A stretch of DNA of 64,000 nucleotides from contig CALXKK010000001.1 of the NCBI GenBank assembly GCA_944388935.1, positions 152,048 to 216,047 on the forward strand, given 5' to 3'. The position numbers and the translations under genes are program-made. Shown one piece after another: positions 52,061-61,365 of this stretch; position 1 is the first letter of the stretch; each line of letters starts with the position of its first letter. The DNA is from an uncultured Clostridia bacterium (GTDB lineage: Bacteria > Bacillota > Clostridia > TANB77 > CAG-508). The notes under the pieces were generated by a model. The model was not told the origin of the DNA, made no database searches, and saw nothing but the letters and a program-made list of their open reading frames with translations.

Positions 52061-54016
52061 CTATATGCTTCTTTGTTTTATTCTTCCTGTTTTATATGCA
52101 TCCAACAATTTATTTAAATCTTGAATTTGCTCTTCTAGTTCTTTTCCTATATCAGTATCTGCAATTTTTTTACGTTCTACCTTTTCTACAACCAATTGAG
52201 TAGAATGTATATCTGTTCCATTTATAATTGCATCTTCTGTAGAAGTAAATGGTTCATGCGCAGTTAAAACTAATCCATATGAATTATATATTAAAGTATA
52301 ACCTGCAATTCCAGTTGTCTTTTGATATGGTTTAGAAAGTCCTCCATCAATTATTAATAATTTTCCATTTGCTTTTATTGGACTCTCACCATCTTTTAAT
52401 TTTACAGGCATATGTCCACCTATAATTCTTCCTTCTTCAGGGTCTATTCCAAATTCTTTTAAAATATTTTTACATACATCTTCGTTTTCTGCATATTCAT
52501 AAAATGGATTTTTTATTTCTTTTCTTAGGTTTCTATCCTCTAAGAAATATCTTTCAAACGTTTTCATTGCATCCTTGCAAAAAATTGGTGAATATTTTCC
52601 ACACCATAAATACCATAGGAAATCCATAGCATCTGTCTTTTCTTCGCCATCATCTAAGTAGAATGCTTTCCTTGATTTTTCATCTATATAATCTAAATAT
52701 TGCTTACCTTTAAGTTTTTTACCTTCAAACTCTACCTCTACGATTTCTCCTAAATCATTCATTGGTACACAACCATGAATTAATAAATTTTGATTATATA
52801 TTTTATAAATACTTCCTTTAGTATATAAAAAGTTTATATGTTCTTGTAGCTTTTCGCTATTTTTAAAGCTTTTAACTAATCTTTCTACTACATCTTTTTC
52901 CTTTGCTGATAATTCAAATGGTGCATCCTCGTTTATTGTTGGGAAATCTGTATCTAATAAATTATATGTGTATCCATTAATTTCTATTGTTCCTTCTTTA
53001 TAATTTATCTTATCTAATAATAATCTGTCTTCCATTTCATATTCTGGATGTCTTTTTATTATTTGTGCTTCTAATTTAAACTGAATTATTGCTGCTGCTT
53101 TTTCCATTTTTCCCATAAGTTCTATATCTAATCCATCTTCGAATTCATCTGTATGTGAGTGGAATATATTAGAAACTTTATTAGCATATTGTTCTTTTGC
53201 AAATTCAGTTATTTTTCTAATATTTATTCCATATCCCTCTTCTAGAATTGATAAATTACCATATCTTGCACAAATTCTTATAACATTCATTATGCAAGCT
53301 GGATTTCCACATGCAGCTCCCATCCATACGATATCATGATTTCCCCATTCTATGTCTATAGAATGGTATTTCATTAGTTTATCTATTATGATATCTGGAC
53401 CTGGACCTCTATCGTAAATATCTCCAATAATATGAAGATGGTCAATTGATAATTGTTGTATTAATTTTGATATTTCTATTATAAAAGCTTCTGCTCTACC
53501 CAATTTTATTATAGATTCTATTATTTGCGCATAATAAGTTTCTTTATCTGCAGACTCCATACTACCATGTAATAATTCATCAATAATATACTCAAATTCT
53601 TTTGGCATTGCTTTTCTTACTTTTGATCTGCTATATTTTGATGCCATAATCTTACATATCTTTATTAATCTATATAAGGTTATTTTATAATATTCTGCTA
53701 GATTATCTTTGTTTTCTTCCTTTAATAATTTTAATTTTTCCTCTGGATAATAAATTAATGTTGCAAACTGCTTTCTTTCGCTACTTGTCATAGTATACGC
53801 AAAAGTTTCATCAATTTTCGTTTTAATAACCCCAGAAGCATTTTTTAAAATATGTAAGAATGATTCATATTCTCCATGTAAATCGCTTAAAAAATGCTCA
53901 GTACTCTTTGGTAAGTTTTGAATTGCTTTTAAATTAATAATTTCTGTACAAACAGCTTGTATTGTAGGAAATTTTTCAGAAAGCAATTTTAAATATTTTA
54001 ATTCTTTATATTCCAT
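52061..54016 (-). CDS. fbp: Class III fructose-1,6-bisphosphatase
   Basis: This 651-residue Bacillota-type enzyme has HFLSDLHGEYESF, IIGDIYDRGPGPDIIIDKL, EWGNHDIVWMGAACG (metal-binding calcineurin-fold motifs) and IIGGHMPVK. It catalyses fructose-1,6-bisphosphate to fructose-6-phosphate in gluconeogenesis. The start is the ATG at 54016 after GGTGG; an in-frame TTG at 54028 lies within the ribosome site. The HD-domain gene ends 26 bp upstream. Confidence 0.93.
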   Translation of the reverse strand: MEYKELKYLKLLSEKFPTIQAVCTEIINLKAIQNLPKSTEHFLSDLHGEYESFLHILKNASGVIKTKIDETFAYTMTSSERKQFATLIYYPEEKLKLLKEENKDNLAEYYKITLYRLIKICKIMASKYSRSKVRKAMPKEFEYIIDELLHGSMESADKETYYAQIIESIIKLGRAEAFIIEISKLIQQLSIDHLHIIGDIYDRGPGPDIIIDKLMKYHSIDIEWGNHDIVWMGAACGNPACIMNVIRICARYGNLSILEEGYGINIRKITEFAKEQYANKVSNIFHSHTDEFEDGLDIELMGKMEKAAAIIQFKLEAQIIKRHPEYEMEDRLLLDKINYKEGTIEINGYTYNLLDTDFPTINEDAPFELSAKEKDVVERLVKSFKNSEKLQEHINFLYTKGSIYKIYNQNLLIHGCVPMNDLGEIVEVEFEGKKLKGKQYLDYIDEKSRKAFYLDDGEEKTDAMDFLWYLWCGKYSPIFCKDAMKTFERYFLEDRNLRKEIKNPFYEYAENEDVCKNILKEFGIDPEEGRIIGGHMPVKLKDGESPIKANGKLLIIDGGLSKPYQKTTGIAGYTLIYNSYGLVLTAHEPFTSTEDAIINGTDIHSTQLVVEKVERKKIADTDIGKELEEQIQDLNKLLDAYKTGRIKQRSI

Positions 54017-54042
54017 TTTTCCACCCAATCTTTGTTAATTTT

Positions 54043-54816
54043 TTACTTTAACTCATTATTTAAATATTGTTTAGCAAAATTGTAAACATTATCAAAATCT
54101 TCTTTTGTATCGTGGTTTTCAATTTCAAATCTATTATATAGTTTTGTTAAAAATTGATCATCTTTAATCTTCTGTAATGTGAATTTATAGTTAAAATCAT
54201 ATACATAAGCGAAATGTGCTATGGCTAAGTCTAATCCAGAATTTATATTTTTGTAATTTATGTATTTGTCTTCAAAAAATTCTCTATAAACTTCTTTGTT
54301 TATTTTTTGATTTTGAATATTATTACCATATATTACTTGCATATTTTCATTATTTAAAACATAAAATATGTCTAGCTTATCTGCATCTCTTATAAGTTTT
54401 GTATGTAATAATTCTCTTTCGTTCAAATCTTTGTCTATATCCAAGTATCCCTTATTATGATTTAGTATAGCTTTTTTTATTATATTATCATATGTATCTT
54501 CTTTAACAAACTTTCTTATTAAATTATCTTCAAATAAAACTTTAACCCCATATTCTGCATGGTTAACACTATCTTTATCCATAAATGTGTTGTAAATTCT
54601 TATTTGCTCAAATCTTCCTATGTCATGTAGCAATCCAATTAGTTCAGCAAGCTTTACATCTTCTTCGCTAAGATTTAAACTTTCCGCTATTGCTTTAGCC
54701 TTGCTACTTACTCTTTCTATATGTGAAATTTTTAAAGCTATTTTAGGATCATTTGGATTATAATTTTTTATATAATTTTTAAATTCTATTCGTGCGTTCT
54801 TTATATCAATACTCAT
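54043..54816 (-). CDS. HD-domain phosphohydrolase, function unknown
   Basis: The 257-residue protein has an HD domain with H at the start of SHIERVSSKAKAIAES, GLLHDIGRFEQIRIYNTFMD (HD pair) and NHNKGYLD, then a C-terminal helical part. HD proteins hydrolyse nucleotides, cyclic di-nucleotides or phosphates; the substrate here is not evident. It lies immediately upstream of fbp and probably shares its transcript. The ribosome site is AGGAGG. Confidence 0.82.
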   Translation of the reverse strand: MSIDIKNARIEFKNYIKNYNPNDPKIALKISHIERVSSKAKAIAESLNLSEEDVKLAELIGLLHDIGRFEQIRIYNTFMDKDSVNHAEYGVKVLFEDNLIRKFVKEDTYDNIIKKAILNHNKGYLDIDKDLNERELLHTKLIRDADKLDIFYVLNNENMQVIYGNNIQNQKINKEVYREFFEDKYINYKNINSGLDLAIAHFAYVYDFNYKFTLQKIKDDQFLTKLYNRFEIENHDTKEDFDNVYNFAKQYLNNELK

Positions 54817-54895
54817 TTGTATAAATCCTCCTATTTGATTGTAACATATTTGCTGATTTTGTCAAATTTTAAAGCTTTTTGTTGCCTAAAAGTGT

Positions 54896-54922
54896 AAGAG
54901 CGAAATACTAGATTTCGCTCTT
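54896..54922 (-). terminator. Hairpin after the ytfJ-type gene
   Basis: AAGAGCGAAAT pairs with ATTTCGCTCTT over ACTAG. The T-run is weak on the minus strand. Confidence 0.55.
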
Positions 54923-54953
54923 ATTTTCTCTATTTTTTAATTTAACGCACCCA

Positions 54954-55460
54954 TTAATCATCTTCCATTTCTTCGGATGTAACTGTTGTTTCATATTCAA
55001 ATGGTCTTTTTACTTTTACTATTTTTTCTTTTTTAGTATTTGTTTTTTCTTCTTTTTTTCCGCATTTATTTATTAAATTATTTGCTTTTTCCATTATGTC
55101 TGGTACATAGTCCAAAAGTTTATCTACAGATGATGTATGGTCTATTGGTAATAATTTTACATTTTCATTTTGTACAACTAAAAATGCTATTGGACTTATA
55201 TTAACTGCAGCTCCACTTCCTCCTCCAAATGGTAATTTATATTCTATGGATTCTTCCTTTTCCTTTTTATTGTAATTGTCGATAGTTTCACTATTAAACT
55301 CACTACCTCCAGATGCAAATCCAAAAGTTACTTTTGATAATGGAATAATTACTCCATTATTTATTTCGATTGGTTTCCCTATTATTGTATTAACATCTAC
55401 CATGTCTTTAATACTATTCATGGTTGTATCCATAAGTCCTTCTATAGGATTTTGTTGCAT
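54954..55460 (-). CDS. ytfJ: YtfJ/GerW-family sporulation protein
   Basis: The 168-residue protein follows the family pattern: IEGLMDTTMNSIKDMVDVNTIIGKPIEINNGVIIPLSKVTFGFASGGSEF, FGGGSGAAVNISPIAFLVVQNENVKLLPID. YtfJ (GerW) is needed for germination in some spore formers and is made in the forespore. A C-terminal acidic/lysine tail is extra. It overlaps the upstream DUF2953 gene by 47 bp, so their translation is coupled. The ribosome site lies in the DUF2953 3' end. Confidence 0.9.
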   Translation of the reverse strand: MQQNPIEGLMDTTMNSIKDMVDVNTIIGKPIEINNGVIIPLSKVTFGFASGGSEFNSETIDNYNKKEKEESIEYKLPFGGGSGAAVNISPIAFLVVQNENVKLLPIDHTSSVDKLLDYVPDIMEKANNLINKCGKKEEKTNTKKEKIVKVKRPFEYETTVTSEEMEDD

Positions 55461-56019
55461 TCTTATCAGCTCTCTTTCCTTTTAAATTTTCACACATTAC
55501 ACTTATAATATGTATAAATTTTAGATTTATTATACTATTTAAATAAATTTCGTATTGGGTCTGTTCACTATATTTAATATTAATTCCATATCTTCCTTCT
55601 TCTTTACTTATCATATTTTTAGCGAAGATTATTGATAATATTGTTGAAATAATTACTGTAACAAAACTTAAAGCAATCAAATTACTGCTTTGTAAATTTA
55701 TTTTTAAATATAATTCATCGATTTTTGTTATTTCTAAAAATTGAGTTGTATAATTTTTATATAGCTTTAGATTTGCTTTTTTCATATTTTTTTCTATATT
55801 TTTTAATGTAATTTTTTTCCTTAGTGCTTTACTTTCTAACAAATTCATTTCGAAATATGGTATTATTTTTAACAATTTAAATACTACCTTTATTTCTCCT
55901 TCTTTTATTTTATTATCCTTTACAAATAGATTGTTTATTTGTATTTGAACTGTAGTGGCTGCTAGTAATATTATTATAGTAGCTAAAATTATTAATATAA
56001 CGAAAAAAAATACTAGCAT
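55414..56019 (-). CDS. DUF2953 membrane protein
   Basis: The 201-residue protein has an N-terminal membrane helix (residues 2-24), a cytosolic or external region rich in Lys/Glu, a second helix near residues 112-135, and the ending that characterises DUF2953, the family usually found between scpAB and ytfJ. In this genome scpB is missing between it and scpA. The function is unknown, and linkage to sporulation comes from its neighbour. The ribosome site is AGAGGTG. Confidence 0.8.
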   Translation of the reverse strand: MLVFFFVILIILATIIILLAATTVQIQINNLFVKDNKIKEGEIKVVFKLLKIIPYFEMNLLESKALRKKITLKNIEKNMKKANLKLYKNYTTQFLEITKIDELYLKINLQSSNLIALSFVTVIISTILSIIFAKNMISKEEGRYGINIKYSEQTQYEIYLNSIINLKFIHIISVMCENLKGKRADKNATKSYRRTYGYNHE

Positions 56020-56059
56020 AGTTTCACCTCTGCTAATATTTTTTCCATTTTTTATTTAT

Positions 56060-56815
56060 TTATACTATTTTTTTCTTCTTTTCTACTAGTATATCGTCAA
56101 ATAATTCTTCTTGTTTTGTATTTACTTTATCTCTCTTTGACATTTCCAATAATCCACTAAAAGCTGTTACTACTTCTTGTTTGTTATGTTCTTTTAAAGA
56201 GAATAATTTATTGAATACGAATTTATTATTTTTTATTAATGCTTTAAACATTTCTTTTACTTTACTTGCTACTGTGTAATTATCCGTTATAGCAATTTTT
56301 TCTATGTTTTCTGCATTTTTATTTACTTTTGCTTTGTTTCTTTCTAATAAATTTTTATAAAGATTTGGTAGTAAATCTTTTTCATATTCTTTTTCTATTT
56401 GCTTTTTAGGTAATTCTATTTTTTCTTGACTTCCTAAATATATTTTAGAATTTTCCTCATAATTTACTTTCAATTTTTTTATGATTTCTTTATATTTTTT
56501 ATATTCTATAATTCTTTGGATAAGTTCTTCCTCTGTAAGTTCTTCTTCTGCTTCTTCTTGTTTTGGAAGTAAACTTTTAGATTTCAAGTAAATTAATGTA
56601 GATGCCATTATTAAAAATTCACTTGCTATTTCTAAATTCATTTCTTCCATTTGATTTAAATATTCTATATATTGGTCTGCAATTTCGTTTATTTTTATAT
56701 CGTAAATATCCATTTTGTTTTTGTCTATTAAATGACATAATAAATCTAATGGTCCTTCGAAATTATCTATTTTTATTGCATATTTATTTGTCTCTAACAT
56801 TAACATGTTTGCCAT
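56060..56815 (-). CDS. scpA: Segregation and condensation protein A
   Basis: This 251-residue kleisin begins NYAIKID-like NKYAIKIDNFEGPLDLLCHLIDKNKMDIYDIKINEI, the N-terminal SMC-binding helix, and contains ASEFLIMASTLIYLKSKSLLP and the C-terminal winged-helix part (KVKEMFKALIKNNKFVFNKLF). It bridges the SMC heads. ScpB, normally the next gene, is absent; a DUF2953 gene follows instead. recX ends 3 bp upstream. The ribosome site is AGAGGAG. Confidence 0.92.
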   Translation of the reverse strand: MANMLMLETNKYAIKIDNFEGPLDLLCHLIDKNKMDIYDIKINEIADQYIEYLNQMEEMNLEIASEFLIMASTLIYLKSKSLLPKQEEAEEELTEEELIQRIIEYKKYKEIIKKLKVNYEENSKIYLGSQEKIELPKKQIEKEYEKDLLPNLYKNLLERNKAKVNKNAENIEKIAITDNYTVASKVKEMFKALIKNNKFVFNKLFSLKEHNKQEVVTAFSGLLEMSKRDKVNTKQEELFDDILVEKKKKIV

Positions 56816-56818
56816 AAT

Positions 56819-57253
56819 TTACTCCTCTATCTTTATATTGTCTTTTTTATAACCTTTTCTTAATAAATAATTTACTATCTCTTCCCTTTCATAAGAATTG
56901 ATTCTTTTATTTATTATATTTTGAGCTGATTTTCTTTCGTATTCTTCTAGTTCGTCTATGTGTTCACTTACGTAATTTTCTAATACATCTCTTTTTATAC
57001 CTTTTGAATATAATTTATATATAATTTCTCTAATTGACATATTTTTTAATGCTTTAAATTCTGCAATTGCTCTTTCTATATATACTTCATCATTTATATA
57101 ACCTGCTTCTTTTAAGTATTCTATAATATCATCTAGAAGCTCTTCGTCCATTTTACTAAATTTTTTTCTTATTTCATTTTCAGTTCTTTTTTTATACATG
57201 ATATATTTTAAAACTCTTGTTTTTTCTTTATCAAATTCTTCGATTGAATACAT
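56819..57253 (-). CDS. recX: RecX-family regulator
   Basis: The 144-residue protein is built of three tandem helical repeats (SIEEFDKEKTRVLKYIMYKKRTENEIRKKF; DIIEYLKEAGYINDEVYIERAIAEFKALKNMSIREIIYKLYSKGI; YERKSAQNIINKRINSYEREEIVNYLLRKGYKKD), the RecX pattern. RecX binds RecA filaments and restrains them. It is separated from recA by a DUF2798 gene read on the other strand. Length is at the short end for the family. Confidence 0.87.
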   Translation of the reverse strand: MYSIEEFDKEKTRVLKYIMYKKRTENEIRKKFSKMDEELLDDIIEYLKEAGYINDEVYIERAIAEFKALKNMSIREIIYKLYSKGIKRDVLENYVSEHIDELEEYERKSAQNIINKRINSYEREEIVNYLLRKGYKKDNIKIEE

Positions 57254-57428
57254 ATTTTTACCTCTTTTTCTCTTAAAATTTTACTATAATTCAATTAAAA
57301 ATACAAGCATATTTTTTTCTTTAATTTTTTTCAAATTAACTATTACATGGATTTCAAAAAAATGGTATAATTAATTTTGGGTGCAAAATTAGACCCTTTA
57401 TTAGAAGATAAGAAAGGAGGATTTAACG

Positions 57429-57935
57429 ATGCCAACAAATAAGAAAGAAGGAATCATTTTTGGAATAAGTATGTGCATAATAATGGTATTTTTTATGGGA
57501 TTATTAAATATTTCTATTCATCTAGGTGGTTTAAATTTAAATACTATTAAAACTTGTTTTATAGCTTTCCCAGTAACACTTATTATTGCATATATCCTAG
57601 AAACATTTATTGTAGGAAAAATAAATCATATCTTATTAGAACATTTTGTTTCAAAAGAAGATAGTAAAAATTCTTATATTTTATTTAACTGTTTCTTTAT
57701 TGTTACAATGATGTCTTTAATAATGACAATAGTTGGAGGTCTTCTTGGTGGAGATACTTTAACAACTGTATTGGGAGAATTCTTTATTAGATGGCCTAGA
57801 AATTTCTGTGCAGCATTTTTCTTAAATATTTTAGTTGCAGGTCCAATTAGTAGAGCAATTCTTAGAGCTATACAACAAAGGGATTCAATTCCAGCTATAG
57901 AAATAGAAAATTCTGAAAATGAAGAATCAATATAA
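57429..57935 (+). CDS. DUF2798 four-helix membrane protein
   Basis: The 168-residue protein has four hydrophobic segments in two repeats (residues 8-30, 40-60, 85-108, 125-150), with the conserved FPVTLIIAYILETFIVGKIN and WPRNFCAAFFLNILVAGPISR. This is DUF2798, a family of unknown function. It is monocistronic, on the opposite strand from its neighbours, ends in a strong terminator, and has the ribosome site AAGGAGG. Confidence 0.85.
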   Translation: MPTNKKEGIIFGISMCIIMVFFMGLLNISIHLGGLNLNTIKTCFIAFPVTLIIAYILETFIVGKINHILLEHFVSKEDSKNSYILFNCFFIVTMMSLIMTIVGGLLGGDTLTTVLGEFFIRWPRNFCAAFFLNILVAGPISRAILRAIQQRDSIPAIEIENSENEESI

Positions 57936-57982
57936 AAAAGAATACACTTAAAGTTATTTTATTTAAGTGTATTCTTTTTTTT
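57935..57982 (+). terminator. Terminator of the DUF2798 gene
   Basis: AAAGAATACACTTAAA pairs with TTTAAGTGTATTCTTT and is followed by a run of T. Confidence 0.9.
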
Positions 57983-58035
57983 GCTTTAATGTAGTTTACA
58001 AAGACCAATTATCGCTTTCTATTCTTATTTAATAT

Positions 58036-59130
58036 TTATTTTTTCTTTGATTTTGATTCTTCGTCATTTACTAAAACTACTACATCATCGTCATCATCTT
58101 TTTCTTCCTCTTCATCACCTAAGCTTTTTTCGAAAGCTTTCTCGAAATTATCTCTTACTTTCTTTTCTACTTCTGCCATTATATCTGGATTTTCTTTTAA
58201 GAAATTCTTTACATTTTCTCTTCCTTGACCTATTCTGTTTCCATTATAACTAAACCATGAACCACTCTTTTCGATTATATCTAGATTAACTGCTGTATCT
58301 AGAATATTTCCTTCTTTTGAAATTCCTTTTCCATAAACAATATCGAATTCTGCTTCTCTAAATGGTGGTGCAACCTTATTTTTTACTACTTTAACTCTTG
58401 CTCTACTTCCTATAATTTCACCATCTTTTTTAATGTTTTCTATTTTTCTTATATCCATTCTTACAGAAGCATAGAATTTTAATGCTCTTCCTCCTGTTGT
58501 TGTTTCTGGATTTCCAAACATAACACCTATTTTTTCTCTTAATTGGTTTATGAAAATTAATACTGTTTTAGATTTATTTATAGCTCCAGCTAATTTTCGT
58601 AATGCTTGTGACATTAATCTTGCTTGTAACCCCATATGAGAATCTCCCATGTCACCATCAATCTCTGCTTTTGGCACTAATGCTGCAACAGAGTCTACTA
58701 CAACTACATCTAAAGCTCCACTTCTTATTAATGCTTCTGTTATTTCTAGAGCTTGCTCTCCAGTATCTGGTTGTGATACTAATAAATTATCTATATCTAC
58801 TCCTAAATGTTTTGCATATACAGGGTCTAGTGCATGTTCTGCATCTATAAATGCTGCTTCTCCATTTTCTTTTTGTGCTTCTGCTATTATGTGTAATGCA
58901 AGTGTTGTCTTACCAGATGATTCTGGTCCATATATTTCTATAATTCTTCCTCTTGGAACTCCACCAATTCCTAATGCTATATCTAGGCTTAATGCACCTG
59001 TTGGAATTGCTTCTACTTCCATTGCTTTAAATTCTCCTAACTTCATTACAGAGCCTTTTCCAAATTGTTTTTCTATTTGACTCATCGCTGCGTCTAACGC
59101 TTTTTTTCTTTCTACATTTTCTTCACTCAT
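58036..59130 (-). CDS. recA: Recombinase RecA
   Basis: The 364-residue protein has [13 protein letters not shown] (Walker A), [49 protein letters not shown] and [13 protein letters not shown]. It promotes strand exchange and LexA self-cleavage. The C-terminus is strongly acidic ([11 protein letters not shown]). I use the ATG at 59130, with AGGAGG 7 bp upstream; an in-frame ATG at 59151 lies inside the LexA box and upstream of the ribosome site. The promoter at 59164-59191 and LexA box at 59145-59158 indicate SOS control. Confidence 0.96.
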   Translation of the reverse strand: MSEENVERKKALDAAMSQIEKQFGKGSVMKLGEFKAMEVEAIPTGALSLDIALGIGGVPRGRIIEIYGPESSGKTTLALHIIAEAQKENGEAAFIDAEHALDPVYAKHLGVDIDNLLVSQPDTGEQALEITEALIRSGALDVVVVDSVAALVPKAEIDGDMGDSHMGLQARLMSQALRKLAGAINKSKTVLIFINQLREKIGVMFGNPETTTGGRALKFYASVRMDIRKIENIKKDGEIIGSRARVKVVKNKVAPPFREAEFDIVYGKGISKEGNILDTAVNLDIIEKSGSWFSYNGNRIGQGRENVKNFLKENPDIMAEVEKKVRDNFEKAFEKSLGDEEEEKDDDDDVVVLVNDEESKSKKK

Positions 59131-59144
59131 TGTTTTTCCTCCTA

Positions 59145-59158
59145 TGAACATACGTTTG
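59145..59158 (-). promoter_or_regulatory. LexA (SOS) box of recA
   Basis: TGAACATACGTTTG matches the Bacillota consensus CGAACRNRYGTTYG at 13 of 14 positions. It lies just downstream of the recA -10 element, where LexA would block transcription. Confidence 0.85.
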
Positions 59159-59163
59159 TTTTT

Positions 59164-59191
59164 ATTATATACTAAATTATTCTTTTGTCAA
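59164..59191 (-). promoter_or_regulatory. Promoter of recA
   Basis: TTGACA (59191-59186) and TATAAT (59169-59164) are spaced by 16 bp. Confidence 0.8.
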
Positions 59192-59199
59192 TACTTTTT

Positions 59200-60795
59200 T
59201 TATCTTCTATACCAATTTTCTATTCCATAAAAAATATTGTATTGATTTGGCTTTATTTCTCCAACCAAACTTGTGCTATATATTACATTCATTTTATTGA
59301 AATATAAACTAATATATGGAACATCATTTTTATAAATGTCTATTAATTTGTTTGTATCATCTTTTATTTTATTTTCATCTGTAAGATTTAATAATTCGTT
59401 TAATAAATTATTTGCCTCTTCATTTTGATAATTAGCTAAATTTCCAGAGCCAAAATAAGTAACAAGACTTGGTGATAAAGATGTATTTGTTCCGGTTAAT
59501 ATCATTCCATAATTTCTATTATCTAAAGCTGTTTGAAATCTATCATGGCTTAATTTTGATATTGTTACATGAATTCCTACATTTTCTAGATTTGATTTTA
59601 TTAAGTCAGCAACTGCAGTTTGTGTGCTATTGTCTGCATTTACTGTAAGATTGATATTTAATCTTATAGTTCTGTAATTTTCTGTTTTTTGCCAACTTCC
59701 ATATTTATATGTCCATCCAGCATCTATTAATACTTGTTTTGCTTGATCTGGATTATACCCCGTGCTACTACTATTAGAGTCAAAAGTCCAATTTCCATAA
59801 TCTAAAGGATTATCTGCTGTATAATATTTTCCTCCAAACACACTAGTAACTATTCCACTTTTATCTATAGAATAAGAAATTGCTTTTCTAACTTCTGCTC
59901 TACTTAGAAAGTTATCAGCTGTATTAAGAGCAATAAAATCATGTTGCCTTCCATAGTATTCTTTTTTGTTATATCCTATTGTTCCTATATTATCTTCGAT
60001 ATTTATATTTTCTGTTGTTAAGACATCTATATTTCCTAATTTAAATGCATTGTACGCTTCTCCCATAGATGAATATTTGTTAACATTTATTGTATCTACT
60101 TTTGCATTTTTCTGTGATACATTCCACCAATTAGAATTCTTCTTTAACACAACTGTACTATCTGAATTTGAGTCTATTCTAAACATTCCTGTTCCAATTG
60201 GAGTATTATTTTTATCTGTATTTTGAATATCCTGTCCTGAAAAATAATTGCTAGACACTATTGGAAATATTAAATTATATTCAAAAAATGGTATAACAGT
60301 ATCTAAATTTAATCTAACACTATAATCATCAATTATATCTACACTTGTAATGTGTTGAACATTATAACTATAAATTGATGAAATCTGTTTTAATGTATCT
60401 ATTGTATATTTTACATCTTGTGCAGTAAAAGATGTTCCATCCTGCCATTTAACATTGTTTCTTAATTTTATTATATAAGAAGTATCCCCAGATTTTGCCC
60501 ATTCTGTAGCTAAACATGCTTGTGGTTTATAATTTTCATCTAATTGTATTAGTGGTTCAAATACTAATTTAGTTATTTCTTGCACATTTCTATTGTTACT
60601 CAACAAAGGATTTATAGAATCATATCCTACAATTTCCATCCTTAAATCTGTAATTATTGAGCTAGTTTGAGAAGTAGTTTGATTTGTTGAATTACTATTC
60701 TTTTGGGCATCATCCTTATAAATAATATAAATTGCTATACCTACAATTACAATAACCGCTATAAAAAAGATATATTTTATAAAATTTGATTTCAT
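59200..60795 (-). CDS. Family-5 extracellular solute-binding protein (peptide type), membrane-anchored
   Basis: The 531-residue protein has the SBP_bac_5 pattern: MEIVGYDSINPLLSNNRNVQEITKLVFEPLIQLDENYKPQACLATEW, VKWQDGTSFTAQDVKYTID, RKAISYSIDKSGIV and a C-terminal YISLYFNKMNVIYS. Such proteins bind oligopeptides, nickel or other ligands for an ABC importer. Here the N-terminus is a plain transmembrane helix (residues 5-27) without a lipobox Cys, and no permease or ATPase gene is adjacent, so it may act as a membrane-tethered sensor or with a distant transporter. I start at 60795 (GGAGAG upstream), not the ATG at 60807, which is part of that site. Confidence 0.83.
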   Translation of the reverse strand: MKSNFIKYIFFIAVIVIVGIAIYIIYKDDAQKNSNSTNQTTSQTSSIITDLRMEIVGYDSINPLLSNNRNVQEITKLVFEPLIQLDENYKPQACLATEWAKSGDTSYIIKLRNNVKWQDGTSFTAQDVKYTIDTLKQISSIYSYNVQHITSVDIIDDYSVRLNLDTVIPFFEYNLIFPIVSSNYFSGQDIQNTDKNNTPIGTGMFRIDSNSDSTVVLKKNSNWWNVSQKNAKVDTINVNKYSSMGEAYNAFKLGNIDVLTTENINIEDNIGTIGYNKKEYYGRQHDFIALNTADNFLSRAEVRKAISYSIDKSGIVTSVFGGKYYTADNPLDYGNWTFDSNSSSTGYNPDQAKQVLIDAGWTYKYGSWQKTENYRTIRLNINLTVNADNSTQTAVADLIKSNLENVGIHVTISKLSHDRFQTALDNRNYGMILTGTNTSLSPSLVTYFGSGNLANYQNEEANNLLNELLNLTDENKIKDDTNKLIDIYKNDVPYISLYFNKMNVIYSTSLVGEIKPNQYNIFYGIENWYRR

Positions 60796-60931
60796 TTTTC
60801 TCTCCATTATTTTTAATTTTTACTTCTTTATAATATATTAATTTTGTATTTTTTTCAAGATATTTTTACTGTTTATTGGACACTTAAATATAGAAATATC
60901 TTTGCTTTTTTTATGCAATTCTTATTTATAA

Positions 60932-60962
60932 AACGAAAAAGAGGACTTATAAATAAGCCCCC
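60932..60962 (-). terminator. Terminator of spoVS
   Basis: GGGCTTAT and ATAAGTCC form the stem on the minus strand, followed by TCTTTTTCGTTTT. Confidence 0.65.
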
Positions 60963-60968
60963 AATAAT

Positions 60969-61232
60969 TTATTTTCTTGACTCGATTATTAATTTTATTC
61001 CAGTCCTATCTTCTCCCTCCACTTGAACCTCTGCAAATGCAGGTATACAAACTAAATCCACTCCAGATGGTGCTACAAATCCTCTTGCAATTGCTACTGC
61101 CTTTACAGCTTGATTTAATGCTCCAGCACCTATTGCTTGCATTTCTGCCTTGTTATTTTCTTTCACCAAACCTGCTATTGCTCCTGCAACTGAGTTTGGA
61201 TTTGATTTTGATGAGATTTTTAAAACTTCCAT
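60969..61232 (-). CDS. spoVS: Stage V sporulation protein S
   Basis: The 87-residue protein is nearly invariant in the family: MEVLKISSKSNPNSVAGAIAG, AIGAGALNQAVKAVAIARGFVAPSGVDLVCIPAFAEV, DRTGIKLIIESRK. It belongs to the Alba-like fold and affects sporulation and septation. It follows ymdB and rny in the usual order (rny-ymdB-spoVS). The ribosome site is AGGAGGC. Confidence 0.96.
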   Translation of the reverse strand: MEVLKISSKSNPNSVAGAIAGLVKENNKAEMQAIGAGALNQAVKAVAIARGFVAPSGVDLVCIPAFAEVQVEGEDRTGIKLIIESRK

Positions 61233-61365
61233 TTCTTGCCTCCTATAATTTATTTTTTAGTTCATCTTGTGACTGATATATTTATATTATATTTGGAAAA
61301 TAATGTAAAGATATTTTACCATTTTTTAGGAGGTTTATATCGCGTAATTTGATATGTTTCGACAT

